Origin: Alphaproteobacteria bacterium
Lineage (GTDB): Bacteria > Pseudomonadota > Alphaproteobacteria > Rhizobiales > Rhizobiaceae
Assembly (NCBI GenBank): GCA_024280375.1
Contig: JAJRQF010000022.1
Coordinates: 1-53,708 of the forward strand
Reading direction: 5' to 3'
DNA length: 53,708 nucleotides
Of the stretch, positions 1 to 9,737 are shown one piece after another (the first letter of the stretch is position 1; each line of letters starts with the position of its first letter). A model generated the notes under the pieces. The model was not told where the DNA came from. It saw nothing but the letters and a program-made list of their open reading frames with translations, and searched no databases. Made by a program: the position numbers and the translations under genes.

Positions 1-320
1 GCCCGAAGGGCAAGCAATCAAATTAACCGCGCCCAAAGGGTTTGGAGATAAGTACCCGCCTGGTTGCAACAAATGCTCGAAAAGATCCCGATCTGCCCTT
101 GCGCTTTGTTATAACCATTCGAATACTTCTTTCCAAACAGAATTGTTTGAGATTAATAGGTACTGACCCTAGGCCTAAAACACGCTTTCGACTTGAATTG
201 CCAACGGATATGTGGTGAACGAAGCCAAGGACTAATGCAATTGGCGACCGGGTTCATTTCCAACGCTGTTGAAGTTGAATATTTACCTCAGCCGGCAACG
301 CAATTAATTTGAGATATAAA
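1..320. other. gene-free leader before efp
   Basis: I see no convincing coding frame in this stretch. It ends in the 5' flank of efp, where the bases just before the start are AT-rich with only a weak purine-rich ribosome site. It may hold the efp promoter, but no clear -35/-10 pair stands out. A minus-strand frame over the efp start is a shadow. Confidence 0.5.
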
Positions 321-887
321 ATGAAAATCAATGGTAACGAAATCAAACCCGGTAATGTAATCGAACACAAAGGCGGGCTTTGGGCTGCAGTTAAAACCAA
401 TGCTGTGAAACCCGGCAAGGGTGGTGCATTTAACCAGGTTGAGTTAAAAAACCTGATCGACGGCACTAAACTAAACGAGCGTTTTCGCGCATCCGAAACC
501 ATCGAAAAAATAAGGCTTGACCAGAAAGATTTTCAATATCTGTATTCCGAAGGTGAGATGCTGGTATTTATGGACCTCAATTCCTATGAGCAACTTGAGC
601 TGCACAATGATTTCGTCGGTGAACGCGCGGCATTTTTGCAAGACGGGATGAACGTTCGGGTGGAAATGTATGAAGAAAAGGCGATCGGAATAACATTGCC
701 CGACCAGGTTACACTTAAGATTGTAGAAGCTGACCCGGTGGTTAAAGGCCAAACCGTTTCTTCATCTTACAAGCCGGCAGTCATGGAAAATGGTATCCGG
801 GTCATGGTTCCGCCCTTCATCGATGCGGGTGAAAGCATAATTGTCGATACCAGCGAAATTACATACATTCGCCGCGCAGATGCTTAA
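321..887 (+). CDS. efp: elongation factor P
   Basis: EF-P binds between the ribosomal P and E sites and relieves stalling at polyproline stretches. The 188-residue product has the usual length and the typical opening [16 protein letters not shown]. The loop KPGKGGA places the normally modified lysine at residue 33. The C-terminal part shows the OB-fold pattern of the family ([18 protein letters not shown]). The frame could open at a TTG four codons earlier (309), but alignment to the family favours ATG 321. No epmA or epmB modification gene is visible in this window. The next gene on this strand starts about 80 bp downstream. The Pro-rich protein at 38957 is the kind of product that would need EF-P. 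Confidence 0.97.
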   Translation: MKINGNEIKPGNVIEHKGGLWAAVKTNAVKPGKGGAFNQVELKNLIDGTKLNERFRASETIEKIRLDQKDFQYLYSEGEMLVFMDLNSYEQLELHNDFVGERAAFLQDGMNVRVEMYEEKAIGITLPDQVTLKIVEADPVVKGQTVSSSYKPAVMENGIRVMVPPFIDAGESIIVDTSEITYIRRADA

Positions 888-969
888 TTGCGCGGTGAAA
901 AGCACCTCTTGCAACAAATTCATTTAGTTCATCCAACCAACAAATCAAACCGGCTTTTTGGAGTAGCAC

Positions 970-1752
970 ATGGCCCGCTCGGCAATTTTAAATGTAATGG
1001 TGGAAGCAGCCCTAAAAGCCTCCCGCCGCCTGACCCGGGATTTTGGTGAGGTTGAAAATCTTCAGGTTTCCCGCAAAGGCCCCGGAGATTTCGTCTCGAA
1101 TGCCGACAAGCAGGCCGAAACGACCATCGCCTCAATGTTGCGCAAGGCCCGGCCGGGATATTCCATGTTGCTGGAAGAAAGCGGTGCGATCAAAGGCGAC
1201 GACACCCAACATCGCTGGATTGTCGACCCCCTGGATGGCACAACCAATTTCCTCCATTCAAACCCTTTCTTTTGCATTTCTATCGCATTGGAAACCCAGG
1301 GCACAGTTGTTGCTGGCGTAATTTATAATCCGATTACCGATGAATTATTTACCGCCGAACGTGGTCAGGGTGCCTATTTGAATGATCGCCGTCTTCGGGT
1401 ATCTGGTCGGCGTGAAATGATGGATTGCCTTGTTGTTACCGGCATTCCCCATCCCGGTCGAAAAACCCAGGCTGAATTTATCACCCAACAAAATAACATA
1501 ATGATACAGACCGCTGGCGTGCGCGCGCTTGGCTCAGCCGCATTAAGCCTTGCATATGTTGCAGCCGGTCGTTTCGATGGTTATTGGGAATCTGAGCTTG
1601 CCCCCTGGGATATAGCTGCAGGCATACTTATGGTACGCGAAGCTGGTGGGTATGTCACAGATTATGACGATAAAAACGAGATGTTCTCAAACGGTGACAT
1701 CATTGCAGGCAACGAGTATATTCATAAGAAAATTCTTGGGATTTTAAAGTAA
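970..1752 (+). CDS. inositol monophosphatase family protein
   Basis: A Mg2+-dependent sugar or inositol phosphate phosphatase of the SuhB/IMPase family, 260 residues, normal length. The metal-binding motifs are present: LLEESG near residue 73, WIVDPLDGTTNF near residue 85, and the C-terminal WDIAAGILMVREAGG. The start at ATG 970 is supported by GGAG a few bases upstream. In alphaproteobacteria a gene of this family often lies just after efp, as here, so the pair may be cotranscribed. The true substrate cannot be read from sequence: inositol-1-phosphate, fructose-1,6-bisphosphate or a SuhB-like role in rRNA transcription are all possible for the family. Confidence 0.93.
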   Translation: MARSAILNVMVEAALKASRRLTRDFGEVENLQVSRKGPGDFVSNADKQAETTIASMLRKARPGYSMLLEESGAIKGDDTQHRWIVDPLDGTTNFLHSNPFFCISIALETQGTVVAGVIYNPITDELFTAERGQGAYLNDRRLRVSGRREMMDCLVVTGIPHPGRKTQAEFITQQNNIMIQTAGVRALGSAALSLAYVAAGRFDGYWESELAPWDIAAGILMVREAGGYVTDYDDKNEMFSNGDIIAGNEYIHKKILGILK

Positions 1753-1888
1753 TTGCAGCGTTATTCTAAGCTGAAATTAGATAAACAACCATCAATAATT
1801 ATAATAATTCATTAGTGATAGCACCTTACTGAATATTAGGTTGCATTTGCTATTCTGTCTATACGCAGGAGAGCAAAGGCACACCCCA

Positions 1889-3874
1889 ATGGGTAAATTT
1901 CAGTATTTTTACAAGCCCAAGCACAAACAGATTACAGGTAATCTGCGTACCGCCTTGATTCGTGAGCAGCACAATATGCTGCGCAATGTTCTTCCGGCCC
2001 TTTATGCAACAATGATGGTCACCCTCATTGTATTCACATTGTCATTTAAAGATATGCTCCCACAATGGTATAGTCTTTACCTGCCCCTTGGCTTTTTGGG
2101 GTTCATGACCATACGTGCCAATTACTGGTTTAAAAGCTTTCGAAGAGGCCCCGAGCCAAACATAAAGCAGATCCAGAAAGACATAAGATCAGTCTCCTGG
2201 GTAACACCGTTGATGATACTTTGTTATTCTACATTGGCGATTTACTCGCAACTGGACCAGGGAAATCACCATTTAACTCTTGCAGTTGTCGTAGTCTGGT
2301 GCGTTGCTTTGGTCACAGCATTTTCCCTGAGCACATTGCCGCTCACATCCATATTTGTGATTATGTTTGCGACAATTCCAATTTCGATCAGTTTTGCTCT
2401 CCACGGAACGTCTGACCTCACGCCCCTTGTATCAATATTTATTTCCCTGTCATTGCTTGTAATTTACACCAATAGCGTCACCTACCGGACCTTTGTAGAA
2501 ACGATCATTACCCGTTGTAAATTATCCAAGAAGAACGCAATCATCGAAAATGAGCGAGAATTCGCCACCAAAATTGCCTACACAGATAATTTAACCGGAC
2601 TGCCAAACCGGCGCAGTTTTTACGACAAGCTGGACGAGAAACTGATCCAACTCGAAAATGGCGAAACAAAACCGTTTAGCGTGGCCATAATCGACCTTGA
2701 TGGTTTCAAGCCGATCAATGATGTGCATGGCCATCAAACCGGTGATGCTGTCCTGATTGAAGTTGGTAAAAGGCTGGTTTCAGCTATCAAAAACTCTGGC
2801 ATGGTGGCAAGGCTGGGGGGCGACGAGTTTTGCATTCTGGTCAACGATATTGTGACAGAGGAAGACGCAACTTTGCTTGGTGATCATCTGGTTGAGGCCC
2901 TGCGTCCCGTTTACAATATTGATTCTGTAAAGGCACACTTGTCGGGATCATGCGGAATTAATCTGGTAAGTAATGAAGGCGCGAGCTCCTCCTGTGTTAT
3001 GGAAAGAGCCGACCTTGCACTTTACAAGGCGAAATCGGAAAACCGCGGATATACAGAAATATTTTCTCGTGAAATGGAAGAAAATGTCAGAAAACGCTCG
3101 CAGGTAGAACAGGCATTGCGTGAAGCCATTGCTGACAATTCCATTGATATTCATTTTCAGCCAATTGTGAATTTACACGACAAAAAAATAATCGGAATGG
3201 AAGCACTTGCCCGGTGGCATCATCCAGAATTGGGTGACATATCGCCTGATTGGTTCATTCCAATTGCCGAACATTCTGGCTTGATTGCCGAGCTGACCGA
3301 AAATCTTTTTCGAAAGGCGATTACCACCGCCAAGAAATGGCCGGAGGAATATTTCCTGTCATTTAACCTTTCAGCCGAAAACCTGACCCGCCCAACCGTA
3401 GGCATGAATATTTTGTCAATCATGTTGCAGGAAAACTTCAATCCGACGCGACTTGAAATAGAGGTCACAGAAACCGCGATAATGCGAAACCTTCAAAGAG
3501 CCCGGGCAACAATTATAAACCTGCGAAAAGCCCAAATAAAAATTTCGCTCGATGATTTTGGTACCGGCTATTCAAGCATGAGTCAGATTAAAGAACTCCC
3601 CTTCGACAAAATCAAAATTGACAAAAGCTTTATCGACGGCATTTGCGACAGTCAGCGAACCCGTAACCTTGTTCTTTCGGTTGTCGGAATGTGCAAGAAC
3701 CTCAATATATGTTGCCTGGCCGAAGGCATTGAAGACGAAGAACAACGTAAAATCTTGTCCAATATGGGTTGCAAAATGGGACAGGGATACTTGTTCGGCA
3801 AACCCATTTCGTCTGAAAAAAGCATAGAACTGCTCAACCCATCGGCATCTGATAAGATGCGCCTGTCAGCCTGA
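1889..3874 (+). CDS. membrane GGDEF-EAL cyclic-di-GMP protein
   Basis: A 661-residue predicted inner-membrane protein for c-di-GMP turnover. The first 200 residues carry several hydrophobic segments, for example around VLPALYATMMVTLIVF. A GGDEF domain follows with an intact signature RLGGDEF near residue 311, then an EAL domain with an intact EAL near residue 437 and the motifs DDFGTGYSS and KIDKSFI. Because both active-site signatures are intact it could be a cyclase, a phosphodiesterase or both; sequence alone does not decide. I chose ATG 1889 (MGKFQYF); the frame stays open to a TTG at 1841 but that extension is not family-like. An AGGAG lies somewhat far upstream (about 1867). It stands alone, convergent with the ymdB-like gene. 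Confidence 0.92.
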   Translation: MGKFQYFYKPKHKQITGNLRTALIREQHNMLRNVLPALYATMMVTLIVFTLSFKDMLPQWYSLYLPLGFLGFMTIRANYWFKSFRRGPEPNIKQIQKDIRSVSWVTPLMILCYSTLAIYSQLDQGNHHLTLAVVVVWCVALVTAFSLSTLPLTSIFVIMFATIPISISFALHGTSDLTPLVSIFISLSLLVIYTNSVTYRTFVETIITRCKLSKKNAIIENEREFATKIAYTDNLTGLPNRRSFYDKLDEKLIQLENGETKPFSVAIIDLDGFKPINDVHGHQTGDAVLIEVGKRLVSAIKNSGMVARLGGDEFCILVNDIVTEEDATLLGDHLVEALRPVYNIDSVKAHLSGSCGINLVSNEGASSSCVMERADLALYKAKSENRGYTEIFSREMEENVRKRSQVEQALREAIADNSIDIHFQPIVNLHDKKIIGMEALARWHHPELGDISPDWFIPIAEHSGLIAELTENLFRKAITTAKKWPEEYFLSFNLSAENLTRPTVGMNILSIMLQENFNPTRLEIEVTETAIMRNLQRARATIINLRKAQIKISLDDFGTGYSSMSQIKELPFDKIKIDKSFIDGICDSQRTRNLVLSVVGMCKNLNICCLAEGIEDEEQRKILSNMGCKMGQGYLFGKPISSEKSIELLNPSASDKMRLSA

Positions 3875-3901
3875 AAACGATCATGGCAAACAATCGGTTT
3901 C

Positions 3902-4723
3902 TTACCAGAAATCCGGCAAAACCTGTGATAATCGACCACCAAGTCTAAGCGGTGCAATTTTGCTGGCAAGGCCGGTAATTTCATCCACTTCAATACAAAC
4001 CCCACACATGGTAGCAGGGCCTGATGCAGGCTCCATTCGTCCCTTTGGAACCTTTTTCAAAAACCGATTAAGCGGCTCTTCCTTATCCATACCAAGTGAA
4101 GAATCATAATCACCGCACATGCCAGCATCGCTCATATAGGCCGTTCCACCCGGCAATATTTGATGGTCGGCAGTTGGAATATGGGTGTGAGTTCCCACAA
4201 CCAGACTGACTTTACCATCAACGAAATGACCAAAACACTGTTTTTCACTGGTCGCCTCGGCATGAAAATCAATCACCACCACATCTGCGCCCGTGCCCAT
4301 TGGGCAGGCATCAAGCTCGCGTTCTGCCGCTTGAAACGGGTCATCCAGACTTGGATGCATAAATACTGTTCCCATTATGTTGGAGACCAGCACTCTTGCC
4401 CCATTTCGAGCCTCATACAAATTGGCACCGCGCCCCGGTGTCCCTTTTGGAAAATTTGCCGGCCGCAAAAACCTGTCCTGACGGGTTGCAAACCCAAGCG
4501 CCTCTTTTTGATCAAACACATGATTACCGGTGGTTACCACATCAGCACCAGCCTCAAGTGTTTGCAGGAATATTTTCTCAGTAATGCCAAATCCCGCAGC
4601 TGCATTTTCCCCATTGACGATGACAAAATCCAGTTTATGGGTTTCAATCAATCCCGGTAATTTGGCAAATACAATGTCGCGACCAATACGCCCGACCATA
4701 TCACCCAAAAACAGCAACCTCAT
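3902..4723 (-). CDS. YmdB-like metallophosphoesterase
   Basis: A 273-residue member of the YmdB/TIGR00282 metallophosphoesterase family, which hydrolyses phosphodiesters (2',3'-cyclic nucleotides in the characterised Bacillus enzyme) with a di-metal centre. Visible metal-ligand motifs are LFLGDMVGRIGR at the N-terminus, VNGENAAAGFG near residue 37, TTGNHVFD near 65, DFHAEATSEK near 151 and GTHTHIPTAD near 178. Length is normal. The gene starts 21 bp after the fau stop on the same strand, an order common in Rhizobiales, so the two are probably cotranscribed. The biological substrate in alphaproteobacteria is not established. Confidence 0.93.
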   Translation of the reverse strand: MRLLFLGDMVGRIGRDIVFAKLPGLIETHKLDFVIVNGENAAAGFGITEKIFLQTLEAGADVVTTGNHVFDQKEALGFATRQDRFLRPANFPKGTPGRGANLYEARNGARVLVSNIMGTVFMHPSLDDPFQAAERELDACPMGTGADVVVIDFHAEATSEKQCFGHFVDGKVSLVVGTHTHIPTADHQILPGGTAYMSDAGMCGDYDSSLGMDKEEPLNRFLKKVPKGRMEPASGPATMCGVCIEVDEITGLASKIAPLRLGGRLSQVLPDFW

Positions 4724-4744
4724 TATTCATTCATCCCACAATAA

Positions 4745-5293
4745 TTATTTAACATTGACAATACCACTTTCAGTTATGATCATATCTAGCAACTGATCAT
4801 GTTTTTCAACCGGCACCCTGTCTACTTTTTGCACGCCAAATGCAACACCAATGAGCTTGGGGCGCGGGCCTTTTGCAATTAATTTATCAATTGCTCGGTC
4901 GTAATGGCCAGCACCGTAACCAAGACGGCCGCCATCATTGTCAAATGCCGCCAGCGGAACAAACATAATAGTTGGCTCAACAACGCGCGCCTCTGGCCCG
5001 GGGCCGATCGTACCAAATCCAGCATCAACGAGCTGTTCACCGCGCAGCAATTCACGAAATATAATGGTTTCCCGGTCCAGCACCACCGGCAGGCATAGCA
5101 CCACACCCCTGCGCTGAATTTCTGCCATTAACGGACGAAGGTCAATCTCGGAACGTATCGGCAAAAATCCGGAGACAATATCACCTGGCTGAAATTCAAT
5201 CACGCTTCCCGCCATCTCACAGGCAGCAATGCTCATTGTGATGCGTTCTTCCGCGCTAATTCTATCCCGGCGGGAAAGCACCTCGCGGCGCAT
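4745..5293 (-). CDS. fau: 5-formyltetrahydrofolate cyclo-ligase
   Basis: ATP-dependent conversion of 5-formyl-THF to 5,10-methenyl-THF in the one-carbon pool. The 182-residue product carries the family signature as LGYGAGHYDRAI (most members have Tyr where this has His) and the N-terminal basic stretch MRREVLSRRDRIS. It is somewhat shorter at the N-terminus than many homologues. The frame stays open about 15 codons upstream and reads family-like residues (SKSQKEI), but no ATG, GTG or TTG is present there, so ATG 5293 is used. It lies directly downstream of the 6S RNA, the same arrangement (zapA-ssrS-fau) as in E. coli, and could be expressed from 6S read-through. Confidence 0.92.
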   Translation of the reverse strand: MRREVLSRRDRISAEERITMSIAACEMAGSVIEFQPGDIVSGFLPIRSEIDLRPLMAEIQRRGVVLCLPVVLDRETIIFRELLRGEQLVDAGFGTIGPGPEARVVEPTIMFVPLAAFDNDGGRLGYGAGHYDRAIDKLIAKGPRPKLIGVAFGVQKVDRVPVEKHDQLLDMIITESGIVNVK

Positions 5294-5349
5294 AATTTCT
5301 TTTTGGGACTTGGAAATTGAAGTGCTCTTTAAGAAGTTGGAACAGATTG

Positions 5350-5518
5350 CAGTCTGGTGACGAGCCGCGTTGGCCGTTAGAAGTTGGATCCTGGGAACCT
5401 ACATGGTAGGTGGGCACCGTGTGAAAAAGCCCACGAGCTTAATCAGTGACAGCTCCCTTAAGGATCGGTAAGGCCCCAGGGATTGAAATTCCAGTCGAAC
5501 CACGCAGCACCGTCCACG
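5350..5518 (-). ncRNA. ssrS: 6S RNA
   Basis: A structured transcript between zapA and fau on their strand, the conserved site of 6S RNA in proteobacteria. On the minus strand the middle reads CCCTGGGG, the 3' half GTGCCCACCTACC, then ATGTAGGTTCCCAGGATCC, and the two halves can pair into a long interrupted hairpin with a central bubble, as expected for an RNA that mimics an open promoter and sequesters sigma-70 RNA polymerase. Ends are approximate: the 5' end is placed about six bases after the predicted -10 box, the 3' end after the closing stem. I recognise it by context and by these motifs, not by a covariance search. Confidence 0.8.
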
Positions 5519-5523
5519 CCAAC

Positions 5524-5553
5524 ATAATACCGGCGGACGATAATTACCAGCAA
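5524..5553 (-). promoter_or_regulatory. predicted 6S RNA promoter
   Basis: On the minus strand a TTGCTG (-35) at 5548-5553 is followed after 18 bases by TATTAT (-10) at 5524-5529, just upstream of the inferred 6S RNA 5' end. It is a sigma-70-like match found by eye. Confidence 0.5.
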
Positions 5554-5608
5554 TCAATATATTTCACTACGGGCACTCAAATTTCGGAATTTTATCCAAC
5601 CCGGCAAC

Positions 5609-5980
5609 TTATCCAGCTTTGCCACGGCTCGATAACTTGGTGCCAATTTGCTCGATCTTTTCAGCCGCCGCATTCAGCGATATGGCCAATTCGCTTTCAC
5701 GCAAATTTATCTTGTCCAAAGCATCATCTCTGGTGCGTTGCAGCGTCGCCAGCTCTTCTTCAACCTTACGCAGTTTTTTTTGTAACTCAGTGAGTTCATC
5801 AGTCACCATAACACCGGCCATTACGGTTAGGCGCTGATCTCCAATTTCACCAAAAGAATCCTTGAGATTGACCACATAGGAATCAAATTTTCTTGCGAGC
5901 TCGAGCAAATGTTGCTCCTGGCCCTCATCACAGGCCATACGGTAGGTCTTACCGTTAATAATTACAGCTACTTGAGGCAT
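5609..5980 (-). CDS. zapA: cell division protein ZapA
   Basis: ZapA is a small cytoplasmic protein that crosslinks FtsZ filaments at the division site. The 123-residue product opens with the family pattern VAVIINGKTYRMACDEGQE, continues with HLLELARKFDSYV, and ends in a long coiled-coil helix (about residues 60-110, rich in E, L, K). Its ATG directly abuts the stop of the DUF4164 gene, so the two are translationally close and surely cotranscribed. The 6S RNA follows downstream. Confidence 0.93.
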   Translation of the reverse strand: MPQVAVIINGKTYRMACDEGQEQHLLELARKFDSYVVNLKDSFGEIGDQRLTVMAGVMVTDELTELQKKLRKVEEELATLQRTRDDALDKINLRESELAISLNAAAEKIEQIGTKLSSRGKAG

Positions 5981-6289
5981 TTACGAACTACTTTCTTCGA
6001 CCGTTCTGGAATCAATGACACTGCGAATCGATTCCATCGCAGTTACCAGGCGGCGAGACACCTCCTGATTGATACTCTCCAAACGGGCCGCACGGGCCTC
6101 GGATTTATCCAGATTTTCTGCAAGTTCTCCACGGTCAAAATTGACCCCTTGAACCTCAATTTCCGCATCCTGAATTGAACGCTGGCCCTCTAAGTGGCCA
6201 TTTATGGTAGTTTCCAGCTTTGAGAGGGAACTATTGAAACGAGATAATGCTTCGTCGAACCCGGGTTTATCGTTACTTTCTGACAACAT
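5981..6289 (-). CDS. DUF4164 family coiled-coil protein
   Basis: A 102-residue, acidic, almost entirely helical protein matching the DUF4164 family that precedes zapA in Hyphomicrobiales. No catalytic motif is visible; the heptad-like pattern (FNSSLSKLETTINGHLE, then NLDKSEARAARLESINQEV) suggests a coiled coil. Its stop codon touches the zapA start. Location suggests a role linked to ZapA or division, but that is inference from neighbourhood only. Confidence 0.82.
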   Translation of the reverse strand: MLSESNDKPGFDEALSRFNSSLSKLETTINGHLEGQRSIQDAEIEVQGVNFDRGELAENLDKSEARAARLESINQEVSRRLVTAMESIRSVIDSRTVEESSS

Positions 6290-6691
6290 GGTTTATCCGT
6301 CCAAACCTTAAACCGCCCCCGCACCCAGATTTGAGTTTTTTAATATTTCCGACTCACTTTATGTAATGTTGAATCGCAGTTATCAAGTCGCTTTAGTGAT
6401 TTATCCATAGTTCATTAACCAATATACGAATTTAGAGCCAGTATTGAACAGATTGGCTTTATTGTTGAACGTCAAAAATTACAGTAAATATATTCGAATC
6501 AATCAAGCCTTGATCACAATCTTCAAGCCAAGTGCAGCCCAAAGGAAACCCAAGGAAGCATTGACACAAGAATGCCAAGTGCTATGTGTCGGCGAGATTG
6601 TTAGACGAGGCAAATAAGCTTCGACGTCCCCTAAACTTCGGCGTCTCCTGAATTGGCGACCGAACAACAACAGATATCAAACGCGAGACTC
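6290..6691. other. divergent regulatory region between DUF4164-zapA and tkt
   Basis: No gene is seen in these 400 bases, which separate two divergent operons and so should hold both promoters. Three GANTC sites, the CcrM methylation target of alphaproteobacteria, occur at 6351-6355, 6371-6375 and 6496-6500. A TTGACA at 6561-6566 with a weak TATGTG 16 bases later (6583-6588) could serve tkt. Just before tkt there is a short imperfect direct repeat, CTTCGACGTCCCCT then CTTCGGCGTCTCCT (about 6619-6649). Confidence 0.5.
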
Positions 6692-8698
6692 ATGACAAAC
6701 ATTGAAAAACACCAGCGTATGGCAAATGCTATCCGTTTTTTATCAATGGACGCAGTTCAAAAAGCCAATTCCGGCCATCCGGGCCTGCCGATGGGTGCCG
6801 CAGATATTGCCACCATCCTGTTCACAAAATTCATGAAATTCGACCCGACCCGTCCAAACTGGCCCGATCGGGATAGATTTGTGCTTTCGGCCGGGCACGG
6901 CTCGATGTTGCTGTATTCGGCGCTTTATCTGCTTGGCTACCCTGATATCGACATTGAGGAAATAAGGAATTTTCGCCAATTGGGTGCAAAAACCGCCGGA
7001 CACCCGGAATATGGCCATGCCGCAGGCATTGAAACCACAACCGGCCCGCTGGGTCAGGGCATCGCCAACGCGGTTGGCATGGCAATGGCGGAACGCAAAT
7101 TAAACGATGAATATGGCAGCGATATCGTCGACCATTACACCTGGTGCCTTGCGGGCGATGGCTGTTTGATGGAAGGCATTTCGCAAGAGGCAATTTCCCT
7201 TGCCGGCCACATGAAGCTCAACAAGCTGATTTTATTCTGGGATAATAATAACATTTCAATTGATGGCCCGATTTCACTTTCTGATTCAACCGATCAGGTT
7301 GCCCGGTTTGAAGCCTCAAAATGGCACACCATCTCAATTGATGGCCATAACCCGGATGAAATTTCCAACGCCATCAAAGAAGCCCAATCCAGCGATGCCC
7401 CAACCTTGATCGCCTGCAAAACCACCATTGGTTTCGGCTCGCCCAACAAGGCCGGCACAAACGGCGTTCATGGTGCTCCTTTGGGGGATGCAGAAATTGC
7501 CAAAACCCGCAAGGCGCTTGGCTGGAAAGCAGAACCATTTGAAATTCCATCGGAAATTCTCGACAGCTGGCGCCTGGCCGGACTGCGCTCAAAATCGGAA
7601 CGCAACAAATGGGAAAAGCGGCTTAACGGGCTGGAAACAGATATAAAATGCGAATTTGAGCGCCGCATACGAGGCGATATTCCCAAGCGTTTCGACAAGG
7701 ATATTCACGCCTATAAAAAGCAACTGATTGAAGACGCGCCAACCCTTGCCACCAGAAAAGCCTCGCAGGCAGCGCTTGAAGTGGTCAATGGCGCGCTGAT
7801 TGAAACCATTGGCGGGTCGGCCGATTTAACCGGTTCCAACAACACCAATACAAGCCAGACCCTGCCCATTACACCGGACGATTTTTCCGGCCGCTTTATC
7901 CATTACGGCATTCGCGAACACGCAATGGCGGCCGCCATGAACGGCATGGCCCTGCATGGCGGGCTAATCCCTTATTCCGGCGGCTTCATGATATTCTCTG
8001 ATTATTGCAGGCCATCCATCCGCCTCGCCGCTTTAATGGGAATACGCGTCATTCACGTGCTTACGCACGATTCGATTGGCCTTGGCGAAGATGGCCCGAC
8101 CCATCAGCCGGTCGAGCAATTGGCCTCGCTCCGCGCCATCCCCAATCTCAATGTCATGCGACCTGCCGATGCAACCGAAACGGCCGAATGCTGGCAGATT
8201 GCCATTGAATCTGAAAACATGCCTTCGGCCCTTGCCCTAACAAGGCAAAATCTCGCACCGCAGCGCCACGAATATGAAAAATTCAACCTGTGCTCCCGTG
8301 GTGCCTATGAAATTGCCGCAGCCGATGATGACCCGGTCGTCACAATCTTTGCCTCCGGCTCCGAGGTTGAATTGGCAATTGAAGCTAAAGCCATGCTGGA
8401 TGCAGACGGTCACCCGACCCGCGTTGTATCAGTCCCATCATTTGAATTGTTTGAAAAACAGGACCGGGAATATCAGTCTGGCACCATCGGCAATACGCCC
8501 GCGCGCATTGCCATTGAAGCCGGCATTAAACAGGGCTGGGAACGATTCATCGGAAATGACGGCACATTTATCGGCATGTCCGGTTTTGGTGCCTCCGGTC
8601 CCTATAAAGAGCTTTATGAGCATTTTGGCATAACGGCTGAAGCAGCCGTTGAGGCCGCTAAGGAAATACTTTCTTCCAACACACCCCAAGACGACTAA
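6692..8698 (+). CDS. tkt: transketolase
   Basis: Thiamine-diphosphate enzyme transferring two-carbon units in the pentose phosphate pathway (and Calvin cycle where present). The 668-residue product has the family length. Seen in order: N-terminal [14 protein letters not shown], the ThDP-binding segment [13 protein letters not shown] with NNNISIDG some 30 residues later, and the C-terminal [30 protein letters not shown] and RPADATE motifs. ATG 6692 ([20 protein letters not shown]) matches homologues; the frame opens earlier at TTG 6653 but those residues are not family-like. The ribosome site is weak. It is followed by gap after 25 bp, the usual rhizobial order tkt-gap. Confidence 0.96.
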   Translation: MTNIEKHQRMANAIRFLSMDAVQKANSGHPGLPMGAADIATILFTKFMKFDPTRPNWPDRDRFVLSAGHGSMLLYSALYLLGYPDIDIEEIRNFRQLGAKTAGHPEYGHAAGIETTTGPLGQGIANAVGMAMAERKLNDEYGSDIVDHYTWCLAGDGCLMEGISQEAISLAGHMKLNKLILFWDNNNISIDGPISLSDSTDQVARFEASKWHTISIDGHNPDEISNAIKEAQSSDAPTLIACKTTIGFGSPNKAGTNGVHGAPLGDAEIAKTRKALGWKAEPFEIPSEILDSWRLAGLRSKSERNKWEKRLNGLETDIKCEFERRIRGDIPKRFDKDIHAYKKQLIEDAPTLATRKASQAALEVVNGALIETIGGSADLTGSNNTNTSQTLPITPDDFSGRFIHYGIREHAMAAAMNGMALHGGLIPYSGGFMIFSDYCRPSIRLAALMGIRVIHVLTHDSIGLGEDGPTHQPVEQLASLRAIPNLNVMRPADATETAECWQIAIESENMPSALALTRQNLAPQRHEYEKFNLCSRGAYEIAAADDDPVVTIFASGSEVELAIEAKAMLDADGHPTRVVSVPSFELFEKQDREYQSGTIGNTPARIAIEAGIKQGWERFIGNDGTFIGMSGFGASGPYKELYEHFGITAEAAVEAAKEILSSNTPQDD

Positions 8699-8723
8699 CA
8701 GGCGTCACCTGAAAGGAATTACC

Positions 8724-9737
8724 ATGGCTATTAAAGTAGCAATCAACGGGTTTGGCCGGATTGGCCGTAATATCTTGCGCGCAATTTACGAATCGGGTCG
8801 CACCGATATTGAAGTTGTGGCGATTAACGACCTTGGACCGGTGGAAACAAACGCCCACCTGTTGCGTTTTGACAGTGTACACGGGCGCTTCCCCGGAACG
8901 GTGGAAACCACAGAAGACAGCATCGACCTTGGCCGCGGGGCCATCAAAGTTACCGCAATCCGTGATCCAAAAGACCTGCCATGGGGCGAACTTGGCGTTG
9001 ATATTGCCATGGAATGCACCGGTATTTTCACCGCACGCGACAAGGCGGCCATGCATTTGGAGGCCGGTGCCAAACGAGTGCTTATTTCTGCACCCGGCGC
9101 TGATGCCGATAAAACCATCGTTTACGGCGTCAACCACAAAGTGTTGACCAGCGATGACCTGGTGGTCTCCAACGCCTCCTGCACAACCAATTGCCTTGCA
9201 CCGGTGGTCTATGTTTTCGACCGGGAATTTGGCATTGAAAAAGGCTATATGACCACCATCCATTCATACACCGGCGACCAGCCAACGCTGGATACAATGC
9301 ACAAGGATCTTTATCGCGGCCGGGCTGCTGCCATGTCGATGATCCCCACTTCAACCGGTGCCGCCAAAGCCGTTGGCCTTGTTTTGCCGGAGCTTGCGGG
9401 CAAACTGGATGGCTCATCCATCCGGGTTCCAACCCCTAACGTGTCGGTGGTGGATTTGAAATTCGTCGCCAAGCGCGATGTCACCGCAGAAGAAGTCAAT
9501 GCGGCGATCAAAAAGGCTGCCGAAGGCGAGTTAAAAGGCGTGCTCGATTATGACCCGGCCTCAAAAGTCTCCATCGACTTCAACCACGATCCGCATTCAT
9601 CCAATTTTGCTTCCCAGCAAACCAAGGTGATCGGTGGCAATCTGGTACGCATTTTAACCTGGTACGACAATGAATGGGGTTTTTCCAACCGCATGTCTGA
9701 CACCGCAGTTGCCATGGGCAAACTGATTTTAAAGTGA
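8724..9737 (+). CDS. gap: glyceraldehyde-3-phosphate dehydrogenase, type I
   Basis: Phosphorylating NAD-dependent GAPDH of glycolysis and gluconeogenesis, 337 residues. The Rossmann start is [15 protein letters not shown], the active-site segment is [13 protein letters not shown], and the C-terminus carries [15 protein letters not shown] at the end of the second strand fits NAD preference. The start ATG 8724 has an AAAGGA ribosome site at good spacing; the frame upstream overlapping tkt is not coding here. pgk would normally follow in this order of bacteria but does not: after the stop there is repeat-rich DNA and then fba. Confidence 0.97.
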   Translation: MAIKVAINGFGRIGRNILRAIYESGRTDIEVVAINDLGPVETNAHLLRFDSVHGRFPGTVETTEDSIDLGRGAIKVTAIRDPKDLPWGELGVDIAMECTGIFTARDKAAMHLEAGAKRVLISAPGADADKTIVYGVNHKVLTSDDLVVSNASCTTNCLAPVVYVFDREFGIEKGYMTTIHSYTGDQPTLDTMHKDLYRGRAAAMSMIPTSTGAAKAVGLVLPELAGKLDGSSIRVPTPNVSVVDLKFVAKRDVTAEEVNAAIKKAAEGELKGVLDYDPASKVSIDFNHDPHSSNFASQQTKVIGGNLVRILTWYDNEWGFSNRMSDTAVAMGKLILK

